Shown here: piece by piece, positions 1-8,085 of the stretch
Layout of the letters: each line of letters begins with the position of its first letter
Position numbering within the stretch: position 1 is the stretch's first letter
DNA from: Dehalococcoidia bacterium
GTDB lineage: Bacteria > Chloroflexota > Dehalococcoidia > GIF9 > AB-539-J10
Assembly (NCBI GenBank): GCA_018399375.1
Contig: JAGYOV010000023.1
Span: forward strand, 1-9,574
Length of the DNA: 9,574 bases
Direction of reading: 5' to 3'
Translations under genes and position numbers: made by a program
The notes under the pieces: generated by a model
What the model was told of the DNA's origin: nothing
The model's database searches: none
What the model saw: only the letters and a program-made list of their open reading frames with translations

Positions 1-150
1 TGCAGCAGGGCTGTTAATATAGTGGAGTAGTTCTGTTCTCTGCTGTAAAAAGAGGGGCCCTGGAGGAGTAAATGGGAGAATATATGGTGATGAGTACTTC
101 GGGCGGATTTTAGCTCCAGAGGAATTATTCTTAAAAGCAAAGGAGGGAGT

Positions 151-621
151 ATGAGGGATTTAAAGTTCAGACAGCGTATCGCTGCTACGGAGAAGAATGA
201 AGCGTACTGGCGTTATTGGGGTTATTTGGTCCCAAACGGGGATTTGATTTTACCTCTGCAGAGAGAGGAATGGGATCCCAGAGAAAGCCAGCAATTTACG
301 GGGGTGTATGATAACACCGAGTGGAATGATCTTAGCAGGAAAGAGAGGTCCGAGCTGAAAAGGCGTGGTTGGGATAAATCTACCTGGCAGGGCAGGGAAA
401 TTTACGAAGGAGATTTGATCATTAGCCCGGGGAGAAATGATGGTAAACCACACCCTGTTGTATTTGAGAAAGGTATGTTTGTTGGAAAGTATGGCGGGGT
501 TATCCCCACTAGCTATAATCTGTTTATGGAAAGGGAGACCAACGCCGTAAAAGTTGTGGGCAACATTTATGACGATCCTGAGCTCTTAGAGGAGGAGGAA
601 GAAGAAGAGGAAGAGGAGTAA
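151..621 (+). CDS. YopX-family phage-type protein with expanded central loop and poly-Glu tail
   Basis: The 156-residue product matches the YopX family, small proteins of unknown biochemical role that are common in phages and prophages. The family blocks appear in order: MRDLKFR at the N terminus, QFTG at 48-51, EIYEGD at 83-88, VVFEKGMF at 103-110 and VVGNIYDDPELL at 135-146. In typical members only a short turn of about six residues lies between QFTG and EIYEGD; here about 25 extra residues rich in Trp, Lys, Arg and Glu (about 55-80) are inserted. The protein ends in ten consecutive glutamates. An AGGAGGG ribosome site (141-147) sits three bases before the ATG. No other phage gene is visible, so it may be a prophage remnant or the edge of one lying to the left. 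The family call is fairly secure; function is unknown. Confidence 0.75.
   Translation: MRDLKFRQRIAATEKNEAYWRYWGYLVPNGDLILPLQREEWDPRESQQFTGVYDNTEWNDLSRKERSELKRRGWDKSTWQGREIYEGDLIISPGRNDGKPHPVVFEKGMFVGKYGGVIPTSYNLFMERETNAVKVVGNIYDDPELLEEEEEEEEEE
589..618 (+). repeat. (GAR)10 purine tract encoding C-terminal poly-glutamate
   Basis: Ten consecutive GAG/GAA codons run up to the TAA of the YopX-family gene, giving a 30-nt pure purine tract on the + strand. GAG and GAA are mixed, so it is not a perfect microsatellite, but it could still change length by slippage. It also contains GGAGG-like segments that resemble ribosome sites although no gene starts just downstream. Confidence 0.8.
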
Positions 622-930
622 AGCCTTTCCTTATCTCATATTATGCTTTTGAGTGCCGGCAGTTAATTTATTCATCGCTGGTTGTAACGTTGTTGGTTGT
701 TGTATATGCTCTGTTGGAGGAATAGATTTATTCACTGGTATTTTCTCGGGGCTGCGCCCTTCATTTGAATATCTGTTCTGTAGTTAATCAGGCATGTTGT
801 TGAGAATGCATTGCGAGGATTCTCCCTGTGATAAGAGTATGATATATTTGCTGAGCGTGGCCATCTGGACTTTTTCCTGTGTTTTAGAGGGTGTTCATAA
901 GTTATTGTTTTAATCTGAAGATATAAGTGT

Positions 931-959
931 TTGTATAGCATATAGCGGGATGCTATAAT
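931..959 (+). promoter_or_regulatory. Sigma-70-type promoter for the EF-G2-type gene
   Basis: TTGTAT (931-936) and a perfect TATAAT (954-959) are separated by exactly 17 bases. Transcription would start near 966, immediately at a short CTT-CGTG-AAG stem-loop (964-973 region). The only gene downstream on this strand begins at 1221, which implies a 5' leader of about 255 nt. Confidence 0.65.
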
Positions 960-965
960 CAGGCT

Positions 966-1220
966 TCGTGAAGGTTGTTGGTTATAGTTAGAGTGGCAGC
1001 TGAACTGAAAGATGTGGTGTAGTGTTGAATTCTGGCAAGCATATTTAGAGTCGGTTTTCTATTCCATTGAGGGTTTCGCGAAATGACAGGTTTCCATGTG
1101 GTGCCGTTTTGAACATATGAGGTAGATCTGCCCATTTGCATGTCCTTGGGGTAGTGTTGCCGTTGTGCAGAGGGATGAGATGTGACGAGAAGGTAAAGAA
1201 CAGAAAAATGAGGTGTAATA
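966..1220 (+). promoter_or_regulatory. Possible long 5' leader of the EF-G2-type gene
   Basis: If the promoter at 931-959 is real, the mRNA carries about 255 untranslated nucleotides, far longer than the short leaders inferred for the other genes here. It contains a 10-bp palindrome (1074-1083) and ends in a GAGGTG ribosome site (1210-1215), five bases before ATG. No known riboswitch was recognised. A separate small RNA gene in this space is the main alternative. Confidence 0.3.
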
Positions 1221-3281
1221 ATGGATGTTCGTAATTTTGTTGTGCTCTCTCATCAAGGTGCAGGAAAAACTTCGCTGGTAGAGTCTATGCTTTTTACCTC
1301 GGGTATAGTACAGCGCTTGGGGAAAGTTGAAGAAGGTACCACCGTTTCGGATTACGATCCTATAGAAATAGAGCGGAGTATGGGCGTTAACCTGTCCTTG
1401 ATTTCCTTTGAGAGAAAAGGCATAAAGTTAAATGTTCTTGATGCTCCCGGGTATGCCGATTTTGTCAGTGAAGTTAAATCTGGCTTGCGCGTCTCTGAAG
1501 GAGCAGTAATACTGGTCTGTGCTGCTTCGGGGGTAGAGGTTGGCACAGAGCAGATGTGGAGCAATATAGAAGAAAGAAATATTCCTTGTTTGATGTTTAT
1601 TAACAAGATGGATCGGGATAATGCCGATTTCTATAGCGCTCTGGGAGTCGTTGAAGAAAAGCTAGGTAACAAGTTCTTGCCCGTTCAGTTACCGGTGGGA
1701 GCACAAAATGACTTTCGTGGCGTTGTGGATTTGATGACTATGAAGGCCTACATGGGTTCTTCCGGTGAGGTTGAGGAGGTACCCGCTGAATTGAAGGAGA
1801 AGGCTAAAAACTTTCGGGAAAAATTGCTTGAAGCCGCCGTGGAAGTAGATGATGGACTCATTTCCAAGTACCTGGAGGGTGAAGCGATAAGCGATGAAGA
1901 ATTCTTCGGTGCTGTCAGGCGAGCTACTCTGGAGAGTAAACTGGTGCCCGTTTTTGCGGGTTCAGCTATAAGTGGCATTGGGACTCAGCTGTTGCTGGAT
2001 GCCATCTGCCATTACTTGCCATCTTCTGAAGAGAGAAGTTCTTTTGTGGCTGTAGATTCAGCAGGCAATGAGGAAACGATCGCACCATCAGTAGATGATC
2101 TTCCTGCTACTCTGGTTTTTAAGGCAACTGCCGATCCGTATGTGGGTAAGCTCAGCTATCTGCGAGTCTACTCCGGTGTTATTTCCAGCAATTCTCAAGT
2201 TTGGAATGCCAACAAAGGAGGCATGGAACATATTGGTCAACTGTTTACCGTGATGGGCAAAAATCAGCAACCTGTATCTCAGCTGGTAGCTGGTGATATG
2301 GGAGCGATAGCACGGTTGAACTTGAGCACTGTGGGAGATACGCTGTGTACGCCCGATCATCCTCTGAAACTTGAAGGGATTAGCTTTCCCGGAGCAAATT
2401 TCAGCATGGCAATTTCCCCGCGGACCAAAGCTGACCTGGATAAGATGGGAAATGCTCTGGCGCGTATCTGTGAGGAGGATCCTTCTTTGCAGGTAAGTCG
2501 GAATAGTGATACCAATGAATCTATCATCTCTGGTGTTGGTGATGCTCATCTGGAGATAGTAAAGGAGAAGCTGCACCGCAAATTTGGAGTGGATGTTAAC
2601 CTGGATCCTCCAAGGGTCCCTTATAAGGAAACCATTACTGTCCCTACCAAAGTGGAATACAAGCACAAGAAACAGAGTGGTGGACATGGTCAATATGGGC
2701 ACGTTATTTTGAACCTGGAACCTTTGCCCAGAGGTGAGGGTTTCGAATTTACCGAAAATATTTTTGGAGGAGCAATTCCTCGCAATTATATTCCAGCGGT
2801 GGAAAAGGGCGTCAATGAGGCAAAACAGGAAGGCGTCTTGGCGAACTCTCCCGTCATAGATATGAAAGTTATTCTTTCTGATGGTAGTTTTCATCCAGTG
2901 GACTCTTCAGATATTGCTTTTAAGATTGCTGCTATGCAGGCCTTGAAGAAGGGATTGTCTCTGGGGAAGCCCGTATTGCTTGAACCTATAGCTAACGTTA
3001 TTGTAACGGTTCCGGAGTCTTATACAGGAGACGTTATCAGCGATCTCAATGGAAAGAGAGGGCGGGTTTCTGGGATGGCTCCTGCAGAAGGTAAGGTTGG
3101 TATGATGGTTATCAGGGCTCAAGTGCCTTCGGCAGAACTGCTCCGCTATGCAATTGACTTGAAGTCAATAACTCAGGGGCGCGGCAGCTTTACAATGCAA
3201 TTCGACCACTATGAAGAAGTGCCTGCGCATATCAGCCAGAAAATAGCAGCAGAGGCTCATAAAGAAGAGAAAACCTCATAA
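1221..3281 (+). CDS. EF-G-like translational GTPase (EF-G2 type)
   Basis: The 686-residue protein has the full EF-G architecture: G domain about 1-275, domain II about 290-400, domain III about 400-475, domain IV from about 481 (KKQSGGHGQYG, 483-493) with FHPVDSSD at its tip, and a domain V ending in TQGRGSF and HYEEVP. GTP motifs seen are the P-loop SHQGAGKT (10-17), DAPG (74-77), NKMD (128-131) and SAI (248-250). The switch I wording GTTVSDYDP and the PGYADF motif place it in the EF-G-like (EF-G2) subfamily rather than with the housekeeping EF-G normally found beside rpsL, rpsG and tuf. Three active-site positions differ from ordinary EF-G: Ser10 replaces the first P-loop Gly, Gly55 sits where switch I has its Mg-binding Thr (the GIT motif), and Tyr78 replaces the catalytic His of PGHVDF. 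It may be a slow or ribosome-dependent GTPase acting in translocation, recycling or stress. It stands alone, without ribosomal neighbours. Confidence 0.9.
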   Translation: MDVRNFVVLSHQGAGKTSLVESMLFTSGIVQRLGKVEEGTTVSDYDPIEIERSMGVNLSLISFERKGIKLNVLDAPGYADFVSEVKSGLRVSEGAVILVCAASGVEVGTEQMWSNIEERNIPCLMFINKMDRDNADFYSALGVVEEKLGNKFLPVQLPVGAQNDFRGVVDLMTMKAYMGSSGEVEEVPAELKEKAKNFREKLLEAAVEVDDGLISKYLEGEAISDEEFFGAVRRATLESKLVPVFAGSAISGIGTQLLLDAICHYLPSSEERSSFVAVDSAGNEETIAPSVDDLPATLVFKATADPYVGKLSYLRVYSGVISSNSQVWNANKGGMEHIGQLFTVMGKNQQPVSQLVAGDMGAIARLNLSTVGDTLCTPDHPLKLEGISFPGANFSMAISPRTKADLDKMGNALARICEEDPSLQVSRNSDTNESIISGVGDAHLEIVKEKLHRKFGVDVNLDPPRVPYKETITVPTKVEYKHKKQSGGHGQYGHVILNLEPLPRGEGFEFTENIFGGAIPRNYIPAVEKGVNEAKQEGVLANSPVIDMKVILSDGSFHPVDSSDIAFKIAAMQALKKGLSLGKPVLLEPIANVIVTVPESYTGDVISDLNGKRGRVSGMAPAEGKVGMMVIRAQVPSAELLRYAIDLKSITQGRGSFTMQFDHYEEVPAHISQKIAAEAHKEEKTS

Positions 3282-3311
3282 AGAGGAACTCCCTTCTTCA
3301 TGAGGTTTTCT
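3268..3311. terminator. Bidirectional terminator overlapping the EF-G2 stop codon
   Basis: AGAAAACCTCAT (3268-3279) and ATGAGGTTTTCT (3300-3311) form a perfect 12-bp inverted repeat. After one A/C mismatch the stem can continue by six pairs (3281-3286 with 3293-3298, including one G-U), closing on a six-base loop. Both strands end the stem with TTTTCT, so it can act for the EF-G2 gene from the left and for etfA from the right. The EF-G2 stop codon TAA (3279-3281) lies inside the stem. The T tracts are short, so efficiency is uncertain. Confidence 0.8.
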
Positions 3312-3341
3312 AAAGTTCGCCTGTTGTGTGACTTCTTAGCT

Positions 3342-4337
3342 TTATAGCAGTTCCTTTAGCTTGCCGGTGAGAGCAGGTATTACCTCCTCATATTTGCCAA
3401 CTACTCCTATCTCTGCTTCTTTGAAGATATTTGCCTCGGGGTCTTTGTTAATAGCTATGATGTGTTTGGCCCCAGAGCATCCAGCTATGTGCTGGCTAGC
3501 TCCCGATATCGCTACCGCGAAATAAATATCGGGGGCAACAATTTTCCCTGTTAAGCCGATATGCATTGCTTCCGGAACCCAGCCATTGTCGGCAGGTGGG
3601 CGTGAGGCGCCTACGGCACCGTGCAGAAGCTCAGCCAGTTCTTTCAGCGTGGTGTTGAAGGGATCAGCAGAGCCGATTCCTCTACCCCCACAAATTATGG
3701 CAGGTGCATCCTCGAGTTTAATGCCACTCACCTCTTCTTTCACTGTTTCCAGTACCTTGACTTTGATTGCCGATGCGTCTATTTCAACCTTGAAAGGGAC
3801 GACCTCTCCGGTGCGTGAACTATCTTGTTCTAGAGGTGACATTGCCTTAGGCCTGATGGTTGCTATCTGTGGGAGCAGTTCGCTGACGAAAGTCGCTTGG
3901 GCATTGCCTCCATAAACGGGTCTGGTCTGCAGAAGCAATTTGGTTGAAGAGTCTATACTTAGATCGAGGCAATCCGTTGATAAGCCGACTTCGTGTTTGA
4001 AGGCAAGGTGGGGAGCGAGCTCTCTGCCCATTGCAGTTTGGCCAAACAGGATGATCCGTGGCTTAGTATCGTTGACCAGCTTATCCAATGCCTGAAAGTA
4101 TGATTCTGCCTGGTATTGTTTTAGTGATGGGTCTTCTACCGTGTAAACCTTACCTGCTCCGAAGGCGATTGCTTCTTTGGCAGCTTCTCCAGCTGAATCG
4201 CTAATCAGCAGACAGGCCAGCTCTTCACTCAACTCGTCTGCGAGTTTACGGCCGCATCCCAGTAGTTCAGTAGTGATGGCAGCAAGCTTCCCTGAAGCCA
4301 ATTCCCCATAAATCAATATACCTTTGTTTTCAGCCAT
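3342..4337 (-). CDS. etfA: Electron transfer flavoprotein alpha subunit
   Basis: The 331-residue product is EtfA (FixB family), the FAD-carrying half of the soluble ETF heterodimer that accepts electrons from acyl-CoA and related dehydrogenases. The N-terminal domain (about 1-195) has the variable ETF fold. The C-terminal FAD domain shows GGRGIG (217-222), ASRPPADNGWVP (244-255), GLTGKIVAPD (261-270), AVAISGASQHIAG (274-286) and AINKDPEANIF (295-305). Compared with the usual GQTGK and HLAGM wording, Leu262 and Cys287 are substitutions, while Thr263 and His283, expected to contact the flavin, are kept. AAGGAGG (4344-4350 on this strand) precedes the ATG. It lies 17 bases after etfB, so the two are one transcription unit. 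Whether this ETF is a simple carrier or an electron-bifurcating form cannot be decided by eye. Confidence 0.93.
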   Translation of the reverse strand: MAENKGILIYGELASGKLAAITTELLGCGRKLADELSEELACLLISDSAGEAAKEAIAFGAGKVYTVEDPSLKQYQAESYFQALDKLVNDTKPRIILFGQTAMGRELAPHLAFKHEVGLSTDCLDLSIDSSTKLLLQTRPVYGGNAQATFVSELLPQIATIRPKAMSPLEQDSSRTGEVVPFKVEIDASAIKVKVLETVKEEVSGIKLEDAPAIICGGRGIGSADPFNTTLKELAELLHGAVGASRPPADNGWVPEAMHIGLTGKIVAPDIYFAVAISGASQHIAGCSGAKHIIAINKDPEANIFKEAEIGVVGKYEEVIPALTGKLKELL

Positions 4338-4354
4338 TGTTTTCCTCCTTTGTA

Positions 4355-5158
4355 CTAGAGCAATTTTGCTTCCCTGAGCTTGAGAGCGAGATTGACACCA
4401 GCTTCTTCTCCATTTTCGCCTTCAACGATCTCGCACTTGCCTTCTTTTACAGGTTGGAAGAGTTTGCTTATCTTGATGTGCCTTCCAGCAGCACCAACCT
4501 GATTGGCTTCAAGCCCCAGGTCAGCTGGCTTGTAGACTGTGGGCTGTTTCTTTCCAGCAGCCATAATCCCCTTCAAGGCGGGATAACGAAGAGCCCCGAG
4601 TTCGCTGCTCACTGTGATCAGTACGGGGGGCGCTACCTCTACCGACTCATATCCATCTGGAATGGCCCTGTCAACTTTCACTGATCCATCAGAGAACTCA
4701 ACTTTGCGTGCAAGTGTGACCGCGGGGATTCCCAGAATTTCTGCTATGCCTATTCCTACCTGTCCTGCATCCCAGTCGGAGGATTGCCTGCCGCAGAAAA
4801 TCATGTCATATTCTCCCACCTTTTTCACCGCTGCAGCCAGGGCATACGCTGTGGTCCAGCTATCGCTTTCCTCGAAAGCTTCGTCTTCCAGAAGAACGAG
4901 TTCATCAGCGCCAACGGCCAGACTTTTCTTAATTACATCGCGGGTAATCTTATTGCCAAGGCTGAGCACCGTAATCTTACCACCCTGTTTTTGCTTTATT
5001 CTCAAGGCAGCTTCCAATGCAAACTCGTCGTACTGTCCGATCACCGGCTTCACATCCGGTGCGGTGACTACCTTATTGGATGATGAGTCAACCTTGAATA
5101 GAGATGGGGGGGCTTCAGGATCGGGAACCTGCTTGCAACAAACAATCATATTGGGCAT
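4355..5158 (-). CDS. etfB: Electron transfer flavoprotein beta subunit
   Basis: The 267-residue product is EtfB (FixA family), partner of the EtfA encoded just downstream. Family marks are CKQVPD (8-13), YDEFALEAALRIK (43-55), GRQSSDWDAGQVG (123-135), which is the nucleotide-binding segment holding AMP in simple ETFs or a second FAD in bifurcating ones, and RYPALKGIMAAGKK (191-204), the loop and recognition region that meets partner dehydrogenases. Length is normal. The start is supported by AAGGAGGTG (5163-5171 on this strand), a nearly perfect anti-16S match, four bases before ATG. It is first in the etfBA operon, with a promoter-like site at 5204-5232. No dehydrogenase or ETF:quinone oxidoreductase gene is adjacent, so the redox partners must be encoded elsewhere. 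Confidence 0.93.
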   Translation of the reverse strand: MPNMIVCCKQVPDPEAPPSLFKVDSSSNKVVTAPDVKPVIGQYDEFALEAALRIKQKQGGKITVLSLGNKITRDVIKKSLAVGADELVLLEDEAFEESDSWTTAYALAAAVKKVGEYDMIFCGRQSSDWDAGQVGIGIAEILGIPAVTLARKVEFSDGSVKVDRAIPDGYESVEVAPPVLITVSSELGALRYPALKGIMAAGKKQPTVYKPADLGLEANQVGAAGRHIKISKLFQPVKEGKCEIVEGENGEEAGVNLALKLREAKLL

Positions 5159-5203
5159 AATTCACCTCCTTCGTTGTATAATAAATGAAATCTGCCGAGA
5201 AGC

Positions 5204-5232
5204 AGGGTACACGAAAACAGCCTCATTGTCAA
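5204..5232 (-). promoter_or_regulatory. Promoter for etfBA
   Basis: On the minus strand a perfect TTGACA (5232-5227) is followed after 17 bases by TACCCT (5209-5204), which keeps the first two and last bases of the -10 consensus. The start would fall near 5197, about 40 nt before the etfB ATG. The weak -10 suggests either modest activity or a need for an activator. Confidence 0.5.
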
Positions 5233-5311
5233 TTTCATCAAGATTGTTTTGTATTAAGAGCAATTATCTCGCCGATAGTGGAATTTGCGTACATCTGTAA
5301 CAATAAATGGT

Positions 5312-5332
5312 TTGACTGACTTGACATTGACA
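5312..5332 (+). repeat. Three TTGAC repeats in the divergent control region
   Basis: TTGAC occurs at 5312-5316, 5321-5325 and 5327-5331; the last two are back-to-back TTGACA units. The third serves as the likely -35 of the BFN gene promoter. The upstream copies could be an alternative -35 or part of an operator, but copy number and spacing are too low to prove a binding site. Confidence 0.4.
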
Positions 5333-5356
5333 GGTTAAGATTGGGGAGTATAGAAT
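5327..5356 (+). promoter_or_regulatory. Promoter for the BFN/DUF151 gene
   Basis: TTGACA (5327-5332) is a perfect -35. Two overlapping -10 candidates follow: TATAGA (5349-5354) after 16 bases and TAGAAT (5351-5356) after 18 bases. The start would lie near 5362, giving a leader of only about 22 nt before the ATG at 5384. Confidence 0.6.
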
Positions 5357-5383
5357 AATTACCCAGTTTAGAGAGGTAACGCT

Positions 5384-5908
5384 ATGGTAGAGATGTCGAT
5401 TGATAGCATCCGGGTTAGCCTGATGAATTATCAGAGGGTTGTTATTCTCAAGGAGAAGAGCGCGGGTCGTTATTTGCCTATATGGATTGGTCCCAATGAA
5501 GCTGATGCCATTGCCGTGAAGCTACAAAACATAGAACTGGCCCGTCCTTTGACGCATGATTTGTTGCAATCTGTGGTTTCTTCTCTAGGAGCTGTGCTGG
5601 ATTACATAGTAGTAAGTGATCTTGAGAACGATACTTTCTACGCCAAACTAGTTCTTAGTATAGATTCCAGACAGCTTGATATAGATGCCCGTCCCAGTGA
5701 TGCTATTGCTCTGGCAGTGAGAGCAGGGGTCACGATCTATGCCGAAGAAGAGGTATTGGAAAAAGCTGGCATCGTACTGGATGAGGATACGGCGGGCAGA
5801 TCTGTATCCGAGAGCAAGGTGGATGAGCAGGAGCTCAAGGGGTTATCAGCTTATCAGGACTTCGTTAGCACGCTGAATCTAGATGATTTCGATAAGAGGA
5901 AGTCGTAG
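5384..5908 (+). CDS. Bifunctional nuclease family (BFN/DUF151) protein
   Basis: The 174-residue protein contains a complete BFN (DUF151) domain over roughly 1-130: LPIWIGPNEADAIA (31-44), RPLTHDLL (54-61), then RPSDAIALAVR (103-113). Plant members have been reported to have DNase and RNase activity; the role in bacteria is poorly known. A charged tail (about 135-174) follows the domain and has no motif I recognise. The ATG at 5384 is preceded by AGAGG (5372-5376) at seven bases; a second in-frame ATG three codons later is a less well placed alternative. It has its own promoter and is divergent from etfBA. About 106 bp separate it from the ATP synthase cluster, and whether transcription runs on into that operon depends on a weak hairpin at 5892-5933. 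Confidence 0.88.
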   Translation: MVEMSIDSIRVSLMNYQRVVILKEKSAGRYLPIWIGPNEADAIAVKLQNIELARPLTHDLLQSVVSSLGAVLDYIVVSDLENDTFYAKLVLSIDSRQLDIDARPSDAIALAVRAGVTIYAEEEVLEKAGIVLDEDTAGRSVSESKVDEQELKGLSAYQDFVSTLNLDDFDKRKS

Positions 5909-5945
5909 CGTTCAGAGCAGCGGTTCTTCTTATTAGTTATTTTTT
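5892..5945 (+). terminator. Possible weak terminator after the BFN gene
   Basis: A 10-bp stem with one G-U pair can form between 5892-5901 (ATAAGAGGAA) and 5924-5933 (TTCTTCTTAT), with a 22-nt loop. Six T residues (5940-5945) follow, but six bases beyond the stem. The stem is AT-rich and starts inside the BFN coding end, so partial read-through into the atp genes is likely. Confidence 0.3.
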
Positions 5946-6014
5946 GTGCGGGTCTATGGCGGTTTTGCTTCCTGTCGGGGGAAGAGAATAGCGTCGCAAT
6001 GAGTAGGAGTCTTT

Positions 6015-6296
6015 GTGAAAAATTGGTCAGCGGGAATGCAGTTGGTAACTGTGATCGTTTACGTGGCTTTGTGTCTTTTGGTTCCGTCGGGGATAGGGTT
6101 TTGGTTGGGGCGGGAAATGGGGCATGCGGTCATGTTCCCTCTGGTTGGGCTTGCAGCAGGGACTCTTGCTATGTGTTATGGTGTTTACCGCATTGTAAAG
6201 CCCTTTTTGCAGGAGGCACAGGATAAGGGCGGAGAGAAACAGGTCCACTGGCCCATGCGGATGTTGCTGGGGGGAAAACCACCAAAACAGGATTAG
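6015..6296 (+). CDS. atpI: AtpI-like F0F1 ATP synthase assembly protein
   Basis: The 93-residue product has two transmembrane segments (about 8-29 and 34-56) and the glycine-rich wording of the ATPase_gene1/AtpI group, PSGIGFWLGREMG followed by PLVGLAAGTLAMCYGVYRIVK. AtpI-type proteins are thought to help assemble the c ring or stabilise the complex, or to act in Mg2+ transport. The GTG start at 6015 is supported by AGGAG (6005-6009) at five bases. A competing frame starting at 5999 has no family features. Its place directly before atpB is the standard one for this gene. No clear promoter was found in the 106 bp upstream. Confidence 0.8.
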   Translation: MKNWSAGMQLVTVIVYVALCLLVPSGIGFWLGREMGHAVMFPLVGLAAGTLAMCYGVYRIVKPFLQEAQDKGGEKQVHWPMRMLLGGKPPKQD

Positions 6297-6315
6297 GGAA
6301 TAGAGAGCTAAGGTA

Positions 6316-7549
<1,234 letters not shown>

Positions 7550-7579
7550 CTTATTTAGAAGATAGAAAAGGGAGGATAC

Positions 7580-8080
7580 ATGGCGGAACTTGGAATAGAT
7601 TTACCAACTTTCGTAGCTCAGCTAGTAAGTTTTCTTATCCTTATGGGGGCGCTTATTTTCCTTGGCTATCACCCTATACGGAAGATGCTGGATGAAAGAG
7701 CGGAGAGGATAAAGGAAGGCATGGCCCAGGCTGAAGCTTCGAGGGAGGAATATGTTAGAGTTCGTATGGTAGTTGAGGAAGAGATTAGCAGGGCGCGCGA
7801 AGAGGCACAGGCCATCATTGCCGAAGCGGCACAGATGGGCGGCAAGCTTAAGGACGAGGCAAAACAGGAAGCCAGGAAAGAAGCCCAAGCCATCATTGAT
7901 AGGGCTCGAAAGGAAATGGATCAAGAGCGGGCTATGTCTATTGATGACCTGCGCAAAGAATTTGTGGAGACCGCTGTCATCATTGCGGGCAAGGTAATCA
8001 ACGAGACGCTGGACAGGGAGAAACACCGGAAGCTCATAGAAAAAGCGCTGGAGGAGAGTATTTCTTTTAAGAGAAATTAA
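7580..8080 (+). CDS. atpF: ATP synthase F0 subunit b
   Basis: The 166-residue protein is the peripheral stalk subunit. One membrane helix lies at about 9-30, followed by the usual HPIRKMLDERAERIKEGM segment and a long Ala/Glu/Arg-rich coiled coil to about 135. The C-terminal part (AVIIAGKVINETLD) matches the delta-binding end. Length is normal for a single b-type subunit, and no second b' gene is present between atpE and atpH, so a b2 homodimer is expected. GGGAGG (7570-7575) precedes the ATG by four bases. Confidence 0.93.
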   Translation: MAELGIDLPTFVAQLVSFLILMGALIFLGYHPIRKMLDERAERIKEGMAQAEASREEYVRVRMVVEEEISRAREEAQAIIAEAAQMGGKLKDEAKQEARKEAQAIIDRARKEMDQERAMSIDDLRKEFVETAVIIAGKVINETLDREKHRKLIEKALEESISFKRN

Positions 8081-8085
8081 CGATA

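Larger units (their letters stand above)
622..1220. other. 600-bp region without a convincing gene; holds promoter and leader of the EF-G2 gene
   Basis: No reading frame here has a ribosome site and recognisable protein content; the short open frames on the minus strand lack both. The + strand is rich in T and G. A small GGGC-TGC-GCCC hairpin lies near 749-760 but has no T run, so it is not a terminator. A perfect palindrome TTTCGCGAAA lies at 1074-1083. The right half (about 966-1220) would be transcribed as a leader from the promoter at 931-959. I found no tRNA, no SRP RNA core motif and no insertion-sequence ends. A diverged structured RNA cannot be excluded by eye. Confidence 0.6.

Noticed and set aside
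1..30. Possible tail of an upstream gene ending in TAG at 28-30, or in another frame at 18-20.
   Set aside because: Only nine or fewer codons are visible and all three forward frames stop within 30 bases, so the true frame cannot be chosen.
72..113. A 13-codon open frame with GGAGG (62-66) upstream, before the YopX gene.
   Set aside because: It is very short, has no recognisable content and lies in a purine-rich stretch where GGAGG arises easily. A leader peptide is possible but unsupported.
959..1256. Overlapping 60-65-codon minus-strand frames in the gap before the EF-G2 gene.
   Set aside because: They have no ribosome sites and low-complexity translations, overlap each other, and one runs into the EF-G2 start.
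2088..2894. A 268-codon open frame on the minus strand inside the EF-G2 gene.
   Set aside because: It lies wholly antisense to a confidently identified gene, and its translation shows no domain or family motif.
4614..5300. A 228-codon open frame on the plus strand opposite etfB.
   Set aside because: The Ser/Thr/Pro-rich translation is typical of the complement of a real gene, and etfB is unambiguous on the other strand.
5968..5984. Small hairpin CTTCC-loop-GGAAG between the BFN gene and atpI.
   Set aside because: It has only five pairs, no T tract and no position that would suggest an operator. It was not enough to call a terminator.
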